NCBI GenBank assembly: GCA_964017195.1 | Contig: OZ024890.1 | Coordinates: 25,165,701-25,229,700, forward strand | Length of the DNA stretch: 64,000 nucleotides | From: Siderastrea radians | Taxonomy: Eukaryota > Cnidaria > Anthozoa > Scleractinia > Rhizangiidae | Direction: 5' to 3' | Part shown: piece after piece, positions 1 through 10,500 of the stretch | Numbering within the stretch: the stretch's first letter is position 1 | How the letters are laid out: every line of letters begins with the position of its first letter | Position numbers and translations under genes: made by a program | Notes under the pieces: generated by a model | What the model was told of the DNA's origin: nothing | The model's input: only the letters and a program-made list of their open reading frames with translations | Database searches by the model: none

Positions 1-3000
1 ACTCCATACCAGTTTCTCGTTCTCATACTTGAGACCAGTCCAGAAATTTTCCTGGGAAGGAGCACCTTTGTAAACTCTTGTTTTTGTCGAGTTAAATAAG
101 TCGATGTTGTTAATTCTAGCGAGTTTCATGTTTTCGTTCTTACATGCCAGTTTAGCTCTTTGCCAGTTTTCACTGATATCAACATCCTTGAATGTTACCA
201 AGCACATTCCTAAAGGAACTGCAAAATAATGAATCTGACTTTAAATAACGTTCGCAAAGGTAATATTTTGAATATAAAACATGATGCATCCTCTTCGCTA
301 AAGGTTAGGATAACTAGAGAATTGTTTATGTCCTTTATTCTATTAGAAATGTGTCTGGTCAGAACGTATAAATGACTTCAGTGCGGTGACTTGAAACGAA
401 CGGTACAGCAAACGGACAACTCACGTTAAGTCAAACAGCAAGCAAACAACTCTTTTTTAATCAAATAGTTAATCAACCTTTATATTACACGGCCATAATT
501 ATTCGAGCATAGGTGAGACATTCCACGAATAGTCAAAGTCACGACGAGCATTCGTCACACCTTCCCTCTTATGAAAAGAAAAAACAAAGTAACAGTCTCA
601 CAAAAAATAAACGTCAACACGCAATCGCAAAATCTGGCTGGGGATTTAGTCACGTCAACACATAATCGCGAAATCTCGCCGGGGGTCTTCTTTCTCTCTG
701 TGATCTTCGAAGGTCAGTTGGCGGCACATCGGGCTGGAAGGATGGCGGCTCAGCAGACGGCACAGGAGAGGCCAAAGTCGATGGATCGTGCACTGTAGTG
801 TGTCCAGGCGACACTGTTCCAGAACTGTTGGGCAGCGGCGTTTCCTTTGGAACGACGGTCTGGCTCGAAACAGGGGTCTCGCTAGTCTTAATAATGTCAC
901 ACCGATTTCTCCGATAAACTGTACTTCCAGACTTGACAAGGAAACTACGAGGACCCGCCGAATCCAGACAGGTAGCTGGTGTCCAGACTTTTTGCCCAGG
1001 AAGTCTCATTCGCACTATTTCACCAGGACTAACATTAGGAAGTGGCTTTGCGTGTCGATCGTAGTAATGCTTCTGACGACGTTTCCTGTCAGACATAGCA
1101 CGTACATCATCACGCAGTGGATAACTGGGCCTGAGAAGAGACTCGGACATGGGCAACAACGTACGACAGCGACGACCCATCAACCGTTGCGCAGGGCTAG
1201 TAGCCATTGCCTCTGTTGGGGTGTTACGCCAATCCAACAAGGCTTGAAATTCGGAGACACCCGATTCTTTGCATTTCTCAAAAAGACGTTTCACAGTCTT
1301 CACAGCATTCTCCGCCTTCCCATTTGATTGAGGATATCTTGGCGAGGTGGTGATATGATTGAAAGACCAGCTCTCTGCGAATGCTTTGAACTCTCTAGAC
1401 GCAAACTGCGAACCATTGTCGGTAACTAGAGTCTCTGGAACCCCAAAACGTGCAAAAATGGTCTTCAACTCGCGAACCACGGCTTGTGTTGTGAGAGCTC
1501 GCAAACGGGAAACCTCGATGAAACCGCTGAAATAATCGGACACAACTAGAAGGGTGCGTCCATTGAAATCACACAAATCAGCAGCTAACTTAGCCCAGGG
1601 TCGCGAAATTACTTCATGTTGAAGGAGTGGTTCCTTAGTCTGAGACGTGCGATAGGCCAGACACACGTCACACTTGGAGACAAAATCTTTGACATCTGAT
1701 GCAATTCTTGGCCAGAACAGGCACTCACGAACTCTTCTCAAACATCCTTCTATTTCTATGTGTGTAGAATGTGCAACAGACATCAGTTCCTTGCGCATAC
1801 AAGTGGGAACAACCAAACGAGCACCTTTGAAAACCAGTACATCTTGTACCACTAACTCGTCACGCAAGTCAAAGTAGGGTCGCAAACACTCAGAAACATC
1901 TGACTTTCTTTCAGGCCAACCATCTTGAATGACATCACGAAGCTGTTTCAAAACTGGATCGTTAGCAGAAGCATGGGTAACCTGTTGCCAACGGGCGTCA
2001 CTCAAAGGCAAGTTAGCTCTATGGTCAACTTCTTCCAACTCTCGGACAGAAACGGAGGCATTAACTTCAGGCAAATGAGCTCGGCTCAACGTATCAGCAA
2101 TCAACATCAACTCTCCTTTTAGGTAAGTAACATCCAAATCATACTTCTGCAACCTCAAAAGCATTCTCTGAAGACGCTTTGGTGCAACACACAGTTCTTT
2201 CCGGAAAATGGACTCAAGGGGCTTGTGGTCTGTTTGTACTCTAACAGAATCACGACCATAAATGTAAGCATCAAATTTCTCACACGCAAAGACTATCGCC
2301 AAAAGTTCCTTCTCAATCTGTGCATAGTTTTCTTCCGTAGGGGTCAAGGCTCGTGAAGCATACGCCACAGGCTGCCCACCTTGAAGTAACACAGCACCAA
2401 GACCGTGTTGGGACGCATCACATTGGATCGTAACCTTCTCTCGCAGGTTGTAATAACGGAGTATAGGTGACACGGACACAGCTTCTTTGAGTTGCTCAAA
2501 TGCTCTCTCTTGGGGCTCGTCCCAGTGCCACTCCACGTCTTGGTGGGTGAGGTCTCTGAGAGGCTTGGTGATATCTGATAATCGGGGCAGAAATTTGCTG
2601 AGGTACTGAACCATTCCTAAGATACGCTGCACAGCTGCAACATTCTCCGGCCGGGGCATTTCACGTATGGCTCGAACTTTCGCTGGATCTGCTCGAAGAC
2701 CTTCACTGGTTGCCACATGAACGATAAACGGAACTTCTCTCATCCTGAGCTGCAACTTGTCGGCGTTTAAACGAACTCCACGCTCCTCACATCTCTGAAG
2801 GGACGCTGAAAGACTCTTGTCGTGATCCTTTGAGGCTGCTTGCAATGAATCACCATAACCAACAACAACAAAATCATCTGCTATGACTTCAACTCCAGTC
2901 AGTCCCTCAATCAATTCGTGCATCTTGCGTTGAAAAATTTCAGGCGCAGACTTAATTCCAAAGGGCATCCTTTTCCACCGATAACGACCAAACGGCGTGT

Positions 3001-6000
3001 TAAAAGTAGTTAGGAACGATGACTGCTCGTCAAGAACAACGTGCCAGAACCCACAGGCGACATCAAGTACAGTAAACACTTTGGCACCATGGAGCCTAGA
3101 AGCAACCTCTTCAATTGTAGGCAAAGGATAATTCTCTCGTTGCAGAGCTCGATTGAGATCCTTAGGGTCCAAACAAATGCGTAAGGTACCATTTGGCTTT
3201 GGCACAACAACCATTGAACTAATCCAAGGTGTGGGCGTTGTCACACGAGCTACAATTTCTCGGCTCTCCAAATCTTCTAAAGCCTCTTGTAGACGTTCAC
3301 GGATGGCAACCGGTACTCGGCGAGGAGGGTGCTGAACTGGCTTCACTGTTTCATCCAGCTCCATATGATATTCTCCAGAAAGTTTACCAACTCCATCACC
3401 GAAAACACGAGGGAATTTCTTGACCAACTGGTCAGCGGACAAAACAGGCTCGGCAGCGGACAAAACAGGCACGTTTGGTGCATCATGCGCATACACATAA
3501 CCATCAGAGGTCTGGGGATGATTCAACTGATCATTGTCCAAGTACTTGACGATTTTCATTCCAAGACAAGCTTTCCTGCCAAGTATAGGCCTGACTCTCT
3601 TGCTGTCCACCAGATTGCAGTCAAGAAGACATCTGAAATCTCCACGCCAAACTCTCAAACGAACTCTACCAAGGATAGGAATCGATGTCCCACCATACGA
3701 AATAATTGCTGTGCTTACAGGGGCCACGTTAAGCAAATCAAAGTCATTTGTCGCTTTCTTATACAAATGCAAAGGGACAACGTTACATTGCGCTCCAGTG
3801 TCCGGCTGAAAGCGAAGATAATTTCCGGACTCCAATTTTAACGTTACAAGCTGCGAATCATCTAGAGTCACCGCTGAAATCTCCTGTACGCCAAACACTT
3901 CGTCTGAAAATTCATCCTCCAAATAATGGACACGACTGCCACGCTGCGACGGTTTAGGTGCTGATCCAAAACACACGTTCGCGAAATGGTTTTGCTTGTT
4001 ACACTTATTACACCTTTTTCCAAATGCAGGACAGTTTTCACGCTTAGACACATCATGCATACGCCCGCAAAAATCACACGTTTTCACTCGGGAGTCAGCG
4101 CCTCTAGGGAATCGACCACGCCGCGCCTTTTTCTCTCGTTTAGGCTTTTTAGAAAAGGCATTTACATCGCTCGGATCTGTATCCCCAATGCCGGCACCTC
4201 CAACAACTTTCATCTGTTGAATCATTGTCTCATGTGCCCGACAAATTTCATCAGTTTTCTGCAGTGACAAATTCTTTTCGCGAAGCAATCTCTCTCGTAC
4301 CTTCGAATCCTGAATTCCGAAAACAAGCTTGTCCCGTAGAATTTGATCTGCCGTAATGGTTTCAAATTCGCATCGATCGGCTAATTGTCGTAGGGCTGTC
4401 CGATAGTGGTCATACGATTCTCCCGCATCTTGCATTCTAGAGTAAAACTTGTATCTTTCAAAAGGAACATTCTTCAAGGGCTGGCAATAAGCAGCAAAAC
4501 TCTCTAACACCGGCTGTATTCTGTCACGGTTATCACCGCCAAACGTAAACGTCGAGAAAACTTTCCTAGCTTCGGCTCCGATCACCGTCAACAACGTCGC
4601 AATTTGTACGGGCTCGGGTTCCTGATGCAATTTCATGGCAACCGAATAATTTCTCCATGCTTGCTCAAATTCCTTCCACTTTTCAGCCGCGTTTGAATCA
4701 TGAATATCAAGCGGTGCTGGCGGTGGCAAAGCAAATAAGGTTCCACTTCTCGCGCTCGAAATATTCGCAGACTGCTCAGCTCCTTCGTCTCCCGGCATTT
4801 CAGCAAAGAAAGTTTACGTAGTTCGGACTCCTGACACCATGAAACGAACGGTACAGCAAACGGACAACTCACGTTAAGTCAAACAGCAAGCAAACAACTC
4901 TTTTTTAATCAAATAGTTAATCAACCTTTATATTACACGGCCATAATTATTCGAGCATAGGTGAGACATTCCACGAATAGTCAAAGTCACGACGAGCATT
5001 CGTCACAGACTGTAAAAAAGAAACTTCAAAGGCGCTTAGACTACGAGCATCTTTCTACGTCTCTCTTTCTGCTCAGGGATAGTCGAGACAAAAGAACAAG
5101 CGAGCGATCGCGAAAATCGCTCGCCGCATGGAAACGTGACGCGCGTGTGATGACCCGAAAGACAGTTGAAAAGCATTTCAAATATGCTCCAAACTCTCGT
5201 TATTTCAACTGCTACATGTTTACAGTCGAACCTCTTTAATACGGAGTGTCTGTATTGCGGAGTTGTTAAAGACGTAGCCTCTTTCGGACCAAACGAATCG
5301 TCCGTAACAGAGAGGTGTCCGTATTATAGCGGTGTCCTAAGGAGAAATCGATCGTGTACCATTAAAACCCATTTTTGGATCGTTCAAATTCCAAGCTCCA
5401 AGCAAGAATTTAGTTAAAGCCACTTGATCCGAAAGACCTGAATTATAAACAAAGCTAACTTTGAATCTGTAACTCGACAGATTTGTAGAGTGGTATTTCG
5501 TTATAGTTGTATTGTTCTAGGATCTAGGAATACAGACAACCGATGATCGAAACCGACAGTTTTTTTTAATTAGCAAAAGCGATGACACAGCTATAATTGT
5601 TTAATCACCTTCTTTTTGCAAACGTGAAACTTTCAGAACGACACCTTGACAATATCGATGTTTACAAGGCCTGGGATTTTCTCACCGGCGCCCAGGAAGT
5701 AAACAAAATATGACAAATACGACGCATTTTTCGTCAACTTATGGTTACTTCAGCTAGGAAATTTTTCGTGAATTGTATTCTAAAGCAGATCGAGAGATTG
5801 GCAGTTTTCTTCACAGTTGCATTTTCAATCGTCAATAAAAGCTCAATCTCACATTTTGTAAACACTCTTCTCGACAACGGCCATCGGCAATTCTTCAAAA
5901 GATCCCTGACCTAAGTTCAATCAAAGCCTTGTATAGGTTTTCATTTTCCTTGGTAAAAAACCCAGTGGATTCGTTTCTGAACAAACCTCTGAATCTCGTT

Positions 6001-6781
6001 CTAGGAGTCATAACCGTAAAAACAATTTCAAGTTGTGGCGGAATCTATAAAGTTGGCCTAATTAAATGGCCACTGCCTCCCTCTTACTGTGCTGCGGCTT
6101 TTATACACAGTCGTTCATCTAGTGCAGCTCATTGTAGAGTTACGAGATAAATGGCGCTGTTCGTATTAGAACCACGTGACGAAAGAAGACAATAATAGCT
6201 TAGTGATGGCCCGTTGTGGTCGCTCGCATTTTCTCAGCGGTGATCGACTGAGATTCCTTCAACGGATATTTGTATTCCCTTTTCTCACCAAAAGGGAAAA
6301 AATTCAGAATAACTAAGCCTTTCAATTCCAAGCAGTTGTGAGTCAACCCTTTCACTCCTAGACCAAGTTATGGTGAGATTTTGTCACTCTAACTTTTTAA
6401 TCTGTTGACAAAATCCTCTCATGTTGCCATTCAGATGAAACCTCTTTGGCAAGACTTTTGCATCAGACTATTTGTTTCTTAGGATATTATGAAATGAAAT
6501 TTTGCAATTTTTTGGGGAATTTTTTGCTTTGGCCAGTTTAGGAGTGAAAGGGTTAAGCTTGCGGTCATTTATCAGTTAGCACTATTTAGCCAAACGTCGC
6601 ACTCTAAGCTGAAAGAAACGCTGTTTTCTACCCCCTGACATCCAGATATTTTGCCCTACAAACTCAGGCTAGTCAAGCCTAGTTCAAGAAATAAACGATT
6701 TGTAGACTTACCTGGCGAAAAGCAAAAAAGCAAGACAAAAACAACTGTTGTAGAATAATTCTTTCGTTTGCGTTGTGCCAT
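1..6781 (-). CDS. secreted C-type-lectin-like protein, 5' two exons (gene continues past position 1)
   Basis: Two minus-strand exons fit together. Exon 1 (6712-6781) has an ATG at 6781 and 23 codons: a basic start (MAQRKRK) then a hydrophobic stretch (VVFVLLFCFSP), a likely signal peptide. It ends in phase 1 at a GTAAGT donor. Exon 2 (1-218) follows a TTTTGCAG acceptor, starts in phase 1 and stays open to the window edge. It reads like the first half of a C-type lectin-like domain: Cys in GMCLVTF, then W-QRAKLAC, then KLARINN, then FWTGLK. The domain should bind a ligand, often sugar, outside the cell; the Ca2+/sugar-binding residues lie in the unseen second half. The intron of about 6.5 kb carries the LTR element at 392-5007. 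The exons are seen directly. The join is inferred from phase, and a further exon between them is possible. Confidence 0.68.
392..559 (-). repeat. 3' LTR
   Basis: The second copy of the 168-bp repeat, directly after the polypurine tract on the minus strand, and flanked at 388-391 by GACT, the target duplication. No base difference from the other LTR was seen. Confidence 0.93.
560..570 (-). other. polypurine tract of the LTR element
   Basis: The minus strand reads AAGAGGGAAGG immediately before the 3' LTR, the expected position and composition of the plus-strand primer of reverse transcription. Confidence 0.8.
650..4798 (-). CDS. Gag-Pol polyprotein of the Ty3/gypsy element
   Basis: A single 1382-residue frame encodes the proteins for reverse transcription and integration of the element. 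In order: a Gag-like N-terminus (about 1-230); a CX2CX4HX4C zinc knuckle (263-276) after a further Cys cluster at 241-257; an aspartic protease with DTGA at 333-336; a reverse transcriptase (about 490-690) with LDVACGFWHV near 578 and an ADD catalytic pair at 640-642; an RNase H with CDAS (D793) and TDHKP; and an integrase with a Cys/His zinc region (about 1010-1046) and catalytic D1074, D1127 and E1163, the last two in D-35-E spacing. The C-terminus has a GPY/F-like region but no clear chromodomain. Gag and pol are fused without a frameshift. All catalytic residues I can check are present, so it may be active. Confidence 0.95.
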   Translation of the reverse strand: MPGDEGAEQSANISSARSGTLFALPPPAPLDIHDSNAAEKWKEFEQAWRNYSVAMKLHQEPEPVQIATLLTVIGAEARKVFSTFTFGGDNRDRIQPVLESFAAYCQPLKNVPFERYKFYSRMQDAGESYDHYRTALRQLADRCEFETITADQILRDKLVFGIQDSKVRERLLREKNLSLQKTDEICRAHETMIQQMKVVGGAGIGDTDPSDVNAFSKKPKREKKARRGRFPRGADSRVKTCDFCGRMHDVSKRENCPAFGKRCNKCNKQNHFANVCFGSAPKPSQRGSRVHYLEDEFSDEVFGVQEISAVTLDDSQLVTLKLESGNYLRFQPDTGAQCNVVPLHLYKKATNDFDLLNVAPVSTAIISYGGTSIPILGRVRLRVWRGDFRCLLDCNLVDSKRVRPILGRKACLGMKIVKYLDNDQLNHPQTSDGYVYAHDAPNVPVLSAAEPVLSADQLVKKFPRVFGDGVGKLSGEYHMELDETVKPVQHPPRRVPVAIRERLQEALEDLESREIVARVTTPTPWISSMVVVPKPNGTLRICLDPKDLNRALQRENYPLPTIEEVASRLHGAKVFTVLDVACGFWHVVLDEQSSFLTTFNTPFGRYRWKRMPFGIKSAPEIFQRKMHELIEGLTGVEVIADDFVVVGYGDSLQAASKDHDKSLSASLQRCEERGVRLNADKLQLRMREVPFIVHVATSEGLRADPAKVRAIREMPRPENVAAVQRILGMVQYLSKFLPRLSDITKPLRDLTHQDVEWHWDEPQERAFEQLKEAVSVSPILRYYNLREKVTIQCDASQHGLGAVLLQGGQPVAYASRALTPTEENYAQIEKELLAIVFACEKFDAYIYGRDSVRVQTDHKPLESIFRKELCVAPKRLQRMLLRLQKYDLDVTYLKGELMLIADTLSRAHLPEVNASVSVRELEEVDHRANLPLSDARWQQVTHASANDPVLKQLRDVIQDGWPERKSDVSECLRPYFDLRDELVVQDVLVFKGARLVVPTCMRKELMSVAHSTHIEIEGCLRRVRECLFWPRIASDVKDFVSKCDVCLAYRTSQTKEPLLQHEVISRPWAKLAADLCDFNGRTLLVVSDYFSGFIEVSRLRALTTQAVVRELKTIFARFGVPETLVTDNGSQFASREFKAFAESWSFNHITTSPRYPQSNGKAENAVKTVKRLFEKCKESGVSEFQALLDWRNTPTEAMATSPAQRLMGRRCRTLLPMSESLLRPSYPLRDDVRAMSDRKRRQKHYYDRHAKPLPNVSPGEIVRMRLPGQKVWTPATCLDSAGPRSFLVKSGSTVYRRNRCDIIKTSETPVSSQTVVPKETPLPNSSGTVSPGHTTVHDPSTLASPVPSAEPPSFQPDVPPTDLRRSQRERRPPARFRDYVLT
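4827..4839 (-). other. primer-binding site, tRNA-Leu type
   Basis: Directly after the 5' LTR the minus strand reads TGGTGTCAGGAGT, the complement of a tRNA 3' end ACTCCTGACACCA. That matches the acceptor stem of many eukaryotic leucine tRNAs, so reverse transcription is probably primed by tRNA-Leu. The match is seen; the tRNA identity is from general knowledge. Confidence 0.75.
4840..5007 (-). repeat. 5' LTR
   Basis: A 168-bp terminal repeat, upstream of gag-pol on the minus strand. By eye it matches 392-559 along its whole length. It would carry the element's promoter. It is short for a gypsy LTR. Confidence 0.93.
5012..6344. other. intronic stretch without a recognised gene
   Basis: This is the part of the lectin-gene intron upstream of the LTR element on the minus strand. 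Around 5222-5345 there are degenerate repeats of a GTCCGTATTATAGCGGTGTC-like phrase, resembling a dispersed repeat. I see no splice-bounded exon here. Confidence 0.4.
6345..6554. mobile_element. MITE with AACCCTTTCACTCCTA termini
   Basis: Inverted ends AACCCTTTCACTCCTA and TAGGAGTGAAAGGGTT bound a 210-bp AT-rich segment without coding sequence. The right end is followed by AA, making TTAA at the junction, which would suit a TTAA-targeting superfamily. The left junction is not a clean TTAA. Confidence 0.7.
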
Positions 6782-7182
6782 GCCACAGTACCAGAGGGTA
6801 CTACTGATATATATCTTGAAAATGTCACCGCCTTTTAATCTTCAAAGCCTATACTTCATCTTGCACGTAGTAGTGCGACCCTGCAACAAAGAAAGTTTTT
6901 AATAGTGATAAAATTCTGGATATATTTCCGAGGAAAAACTGATTTGTTTACAATTTCTTGCCTGTCACTGGACTTCAATTGTCTGTGGCGCGGCTTTGTT
7001 AATGGACGTTGGCTTGAGATGAAATTATAAGTGTAGCGTTTACAATGGAGCGGATGAATGTCTATTCGGTTATTTCAGTTAAGAGCTTAGCGTACTTATA
7101 TTAGCATAAGTGACAAATAAATACGAAAAGTGTGATTTAGACATCGATATCGAGCCAAATTTCATGTAGAGATCATCGACCA

Positions 7183-8022
7183 TTAATAGCGGAGCCAGCG
7201 CGCTAGCGCGTCAGCGGAGCTCCATTGCTAAGGAAATTTGGTAACCTATCAAGCCAAGAAATTTTGGTAGTGACGTAATAGTCACGCGACCGTCCGTCCG
7301 TCCGTCCGGACGCCCCACAGGGTTACCAATACACTTCATGCACTGGATATAACCCTGTGCTGAATCCCATGTGTTTTTGGCGCGAAATCGCATGTTGACC
7401 CGCGTTGTAGCTAAACAAGCAAAGACAACAAAAATCAAAACCAAAATTTGTTAATGGAAAAAAAAGTTCAAAACAATACTCAGTTGTCTTTTTGGTGGAA
7501 GGGGAAAAGTTCACTTTAGGCGAAAAAAATTAGGCGATAAAAGTTCAGGCGAAAAGTTCAAATTTGCCTTGTCGGTTCTGTCCGAACTCGGTCGGCACAC
7601 CGCTTGAGTTCGCAGCTTTTCGCAGCGGTTTCGACGCCAAATATAGCAGAACTAGTGCTTTTTGGTTTTTTCTGTCCACAACCATGGTTTTTACGGCGTT
7701 CCCAACACATTTTGCCAGGAAAAATACCAGCATTTTCATGCTGATAGGCAGCTTGTCACCAAGAAAGAAATAACTATTAAAAAATTAACTTTGAAAATGT
7801 CAAGGGACGCTCATGGCCAAGTGGACTAATATCCCACTTCAAACGCCGACGACCCGGGTTCGACTCTCAGCGAGGGTAGGAATTTTTGCTTTTGTTTTTT
7901 CTTTTTCTTTTTTTGTTTTTTTTTATTTAACGACTTTAATGAGAGTATTTTCACAAATTAATAACTGCCAGCAATAAACAAACAAACAAACAAACAAAAC
8001 AAAAAGGGGGCTCCGCTTTTAC
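7183..8022. mobile_element. non-autonomous TIR element with internal tRNA-like promoter
   Basis: Near-matching inverted termini TAATAGCGGAGCC and GGCTCCGCTTTTA bound about 840 bp. Near the left end is a palindromic GCGCGCTAGCGCG and a tandem GTCC run (7289-7309). A tRNA-like segment lies at 7804-7875, followed by T-rich and CAAA-repeat tracts (7883-8000). No protein is encoded. The left end overlaps TTAA. It could be a composite: a TIR element that captured a SINE. Confidence 0.55.
7804..7875 (+). repeat. tRNA-like SINE head (pol III A and B boxes)
   Basis: An A-box-like TGGCCAAGTGGA (7814-7825) and a B-box-like GGGTTCGACTC (7856-7866) are spaced as in a tRNA. The 5' GGGACGC has no good 3' acceptor partner, so this is not a working tRNA gene. 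The following T-rich run resembles a pol III terminator or SINE tail. Confidence 0.6.
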
Positions 8023-8459
8023 GCTTGGCTAAATCTATATATTAATTTTATCTTGTTAACTCAAAGTGGTTGAAGACTTAGCTAGCTGCTTTTCAACGTA
8101 CGATTGGAAAAATAGTATTGTTCCCTTTAATTTCTTTATCTCTAAGCCAAACGTTGCTTGAAACCAGCATTACTTGTATTAATACTGAGTTCACATCCAT
8201 GCCTCGACAAGATCAAATAACCGGTGCCACTGATGTAAGTCAGTGAAAAATGATCATCCGGGTGAGTGTACCGGACGATCATACTTCACCGACTTATGAT
8301 ATGACTCCTGAGTTCAAATCATTTACAGTGTGCATGTGTACATGTATAGATGACCATATATCTTTAACATCTGAAAAATTGCCTCATTATTGAACCATTT
8401 CAAGTACAGATCTAATCATATACTAATTACCATGAACATTGCTTTTCACTCCAGACCTA

Positions 8460-8931
8460 CCGTGTGGCACTAAATTTTTGCGGGTTCTAATTTTCTGCGA
8501 TTTTTGCGCGTTTTCTTCGCGATCCACAAAAATAAGCTCCCGCAAAATAAAATTACCGCAAATTCTTTTCCCGCAAAAATTTACTTCACTGTAGAAATTA
8601 TATACAAAAATACTGGTTTGAAGGAGAAAATGCCATAGATAACTCGGTGGATAATACATCAAGTGGTACCCTAGTTATTGTCGATCCATTGTAGTGTAAT
8701 AGAGTGACATTGATTAATCTGTCTTACATTCCCGTGTTGTTTGATCTGTATTTTGATTGCAGATAAAACAATGTTATCAGCTCCGTTTGAACACGTCTTC
8801 CAGAAAATTGCAAAAGTTAATTCCCAGCCAGAAAAACCAGTCTTTTCCAATCGCAAAAATTAGTTCCCGCAAAACACAAAAAATCGCCAATCCGCAAAAT
8901 TAAACTCCCGCAAAAGTTTGGTGCCACACGG
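8460..8931. mobile_element. 472-bp MITE with CCGTGTGGCAC termini and TA target sites
   Basis: The ends CCGTGTGGCACTAAATTTTT and the inverse of AAAAGTTTGGTGCCACACGG match with two differences over 25 bp and are each flanked by TA (8458-8459, 8932-8933). The interior is rich in CGCAAAAAT-type words in both orientations. A TA duplication points to a Tc1/mariner-like source. There is no coding capacity. Confidence 0.82.
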
Positions 8932-9343
8932 TATGAATTATGTGTGTTATATGGTACACCAGGAAAACGTATTCTAATTTAGCATGGTTTCATAAAAACA
9001 CGTCCTCCCCAGTCAAACCTCAAGACAGGTAAATGTAGTTCGAACATTCGAGTTTATCAGTTGTGAGAATATTCGAATGGGAAGCTAGCAAGTAGTGCTT
9101 TTCTTTTTGTGCTGTTTAATATGCTGCACACAGATGGTTCGAACCTTTGAGACTATGGATAACATCCTCAAGTTGCACCAGTGAAATAAAGGCTACTATT
9201 AATTTCCTATGGTACTCGGTTGGTTATTCAGTACAATACAATTAACGTTTTTTTGACGATTTTTCCGTGGGCAATATTGCTGATCGAAGTGGTTTGTTAT
9301 AAACATCAGCACGACAAAACCGGTATTTTGTGTTTTGAGGGTT

Positions 9344-9488
9344 GTCCAATACTCCGACAAATTTATGCATGGCATTGTATTGTATTCACTTCACATAACA
9401 ATACTGGACAAAAGCATAACAATAAAGAATGAAGCAAAACAATAAGAAATTTAACAATGCTATGCATAAATTTGTCGGAGTATTGGAC
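9344..9488. repeat. inverted repeat, 35-bp arms
   Basis: The arms 9344-9378 and 9454-9488 match with one difference and enclose a 75-bp AT-rich loop. The arms begin with GTCCAATACTCCGACAAATT. It is a foldback-type element or the remnant of one. Confidence 0.8.
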
Positions 9489-9595
9489 AAGTATGTGTGT
9501 TTTGTGTTGCTTGGTAAGTACTCACGAGTGTTTATGACGAACCGCTTAACTTCTAAACAAGACAAATCATTGCGTCACCGTTTCGCTGCTTCTAT

Positions 9596-9759
9596 TTAAA
9601 CAATAGAGTTCTTCTATCGAATGCACTATCGTGTGATAGGTTGCCCGAGGAAATTTTAGCGAGAACATAGTTCGAGGGCTTAAATGAAGTTTGAACATCA
9701 AATTTCCGAGGGAACCTATCACACATAGGGCCTGAAATAGTAGGACTCTATTGTTTTTA
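9596..9759. mobile_element. imperfect foldback element
   Basis: The outer arms AACAATAGAGT and ACTCTATTGTT and the inner arms GTGTGATAGGTT and AACCTATCACAC pair across a short centre. Mismatches suggest an old MITE. Confidence 0.5.
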
Positions 9760-10099
9760 TTGTACAACGCTAAATTTTGAGCGAAAATTGCCAAAAACGG
9801 TCACCATACGCCCGCAGAGGAGTGACACTATCGCATCACGTGATCGATTTGGACCAATGGGAGCACACCAAAATTTACCGTTGTACTATAATTCAGTGTA
9901 GTCTTTAATTCAGAAGCGTTTCCATCAAATAAAAAAATTACTTTTAGAGAAGATTGCAAGTTGAACTACGCGAGATAACTTTTGAAGGAATGGGGACTAA
10001 GACAAATGTCAGTGTTATCACACTAGTCGCTGGGAAGGGCCACTATCGAAAAGGTTTGTGGTTTGCAGTAGTCAAGGCAACGAGCTTCTGGCTGAAATA

Positions 10100-10500
10100 A
10101 TGAATATATGAATATCATATATTAGAACTGTGGGATGAAGAATTAAATGTAACGAAGATCATCGCAGTTATGGGTGCAACTTTTGCAGTTGCGAAAACAA
10201 AGCCTGAAAAAAATTCACCTGGGCTTGTACGGGATTCGAACCGTATAGACCTCTGCGATACCGATACAGCACTCTAACCACTGGTTAGAACAATGATTGA
10301 GCTAACAAGCCAACTGGGAGCTGGACATTTAGTCGGTTCGTAATAAACCCGTGTTGGATGAAGATGAAATGATGAATATATGAATATCATATATCAGAAC
10401 TGCCATCGCAGTTATAGAGGAAACTTTTGCAGTTCCGAAAAGCCTATAGAAGGGAGTAATAGACGCAACTTTTGCAATTGCGAGAAACCTATAGTACATC
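10100..10500 (-). mobile_element. tRNA-derived SINE
   Basis: On the minus strand a tRNA-like head (about 10204-10320) has an A-box-like TTAGCTCAATCA, the phrase GGTTAGAGTGCTG, and a B box GGTTCGAATCC (complement at about 10232-10242). A 31-bp AT-rich motif (ATGAATATATGAATATCATA and following bases) is repeated on both sides, near 10105 and 10373. A second motif, CATCGCAGTTAT with CAACTTTTGCAGTT, is also repeated. Confidence 0.6.

Larger units (their letters stand above)
392..5007 (-). mobile_element. full-length Ty3/gypsy LTR retrotransposon
   Basis: The element is bounded by two 168-bp LTRs that I read as identical (TG...CA ends on both) and by a 4-bp direct repeat GACT (388-391 and 5008-5011), the target-site duplication. 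It reads on the minus strand: 5' LTR 4840-5007, primer-binding site, one gag-pol frame, polypurine tract, 3' LTR 392-559. Identical LTRs, an unbroken frame and an intact duplication indicate a very recent insertion. It sits in the first intron of the lectin-like gene in the same orientation. Confidence 0.95.

Noticed and set aside
788..1327. 179-codon frame on the plus strand
   Set aside because: Antisense to the gag-pol gene of the LTR element; no similarity of its own.
6806..6815. TATATAT as TATA box of the lectin-like gene
   Set aside because: Only about 25-30 bp from the ATG, leaving almost no 5'UTR; probably chance.
10204..10330. tRNA gene
   Set aside because: A and B boxes are present but the cloverleaf is interrupted; it is a SINE head. 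The same holds for 7804-7875, 28290-28342, 36190-36240 and 57899-57970.
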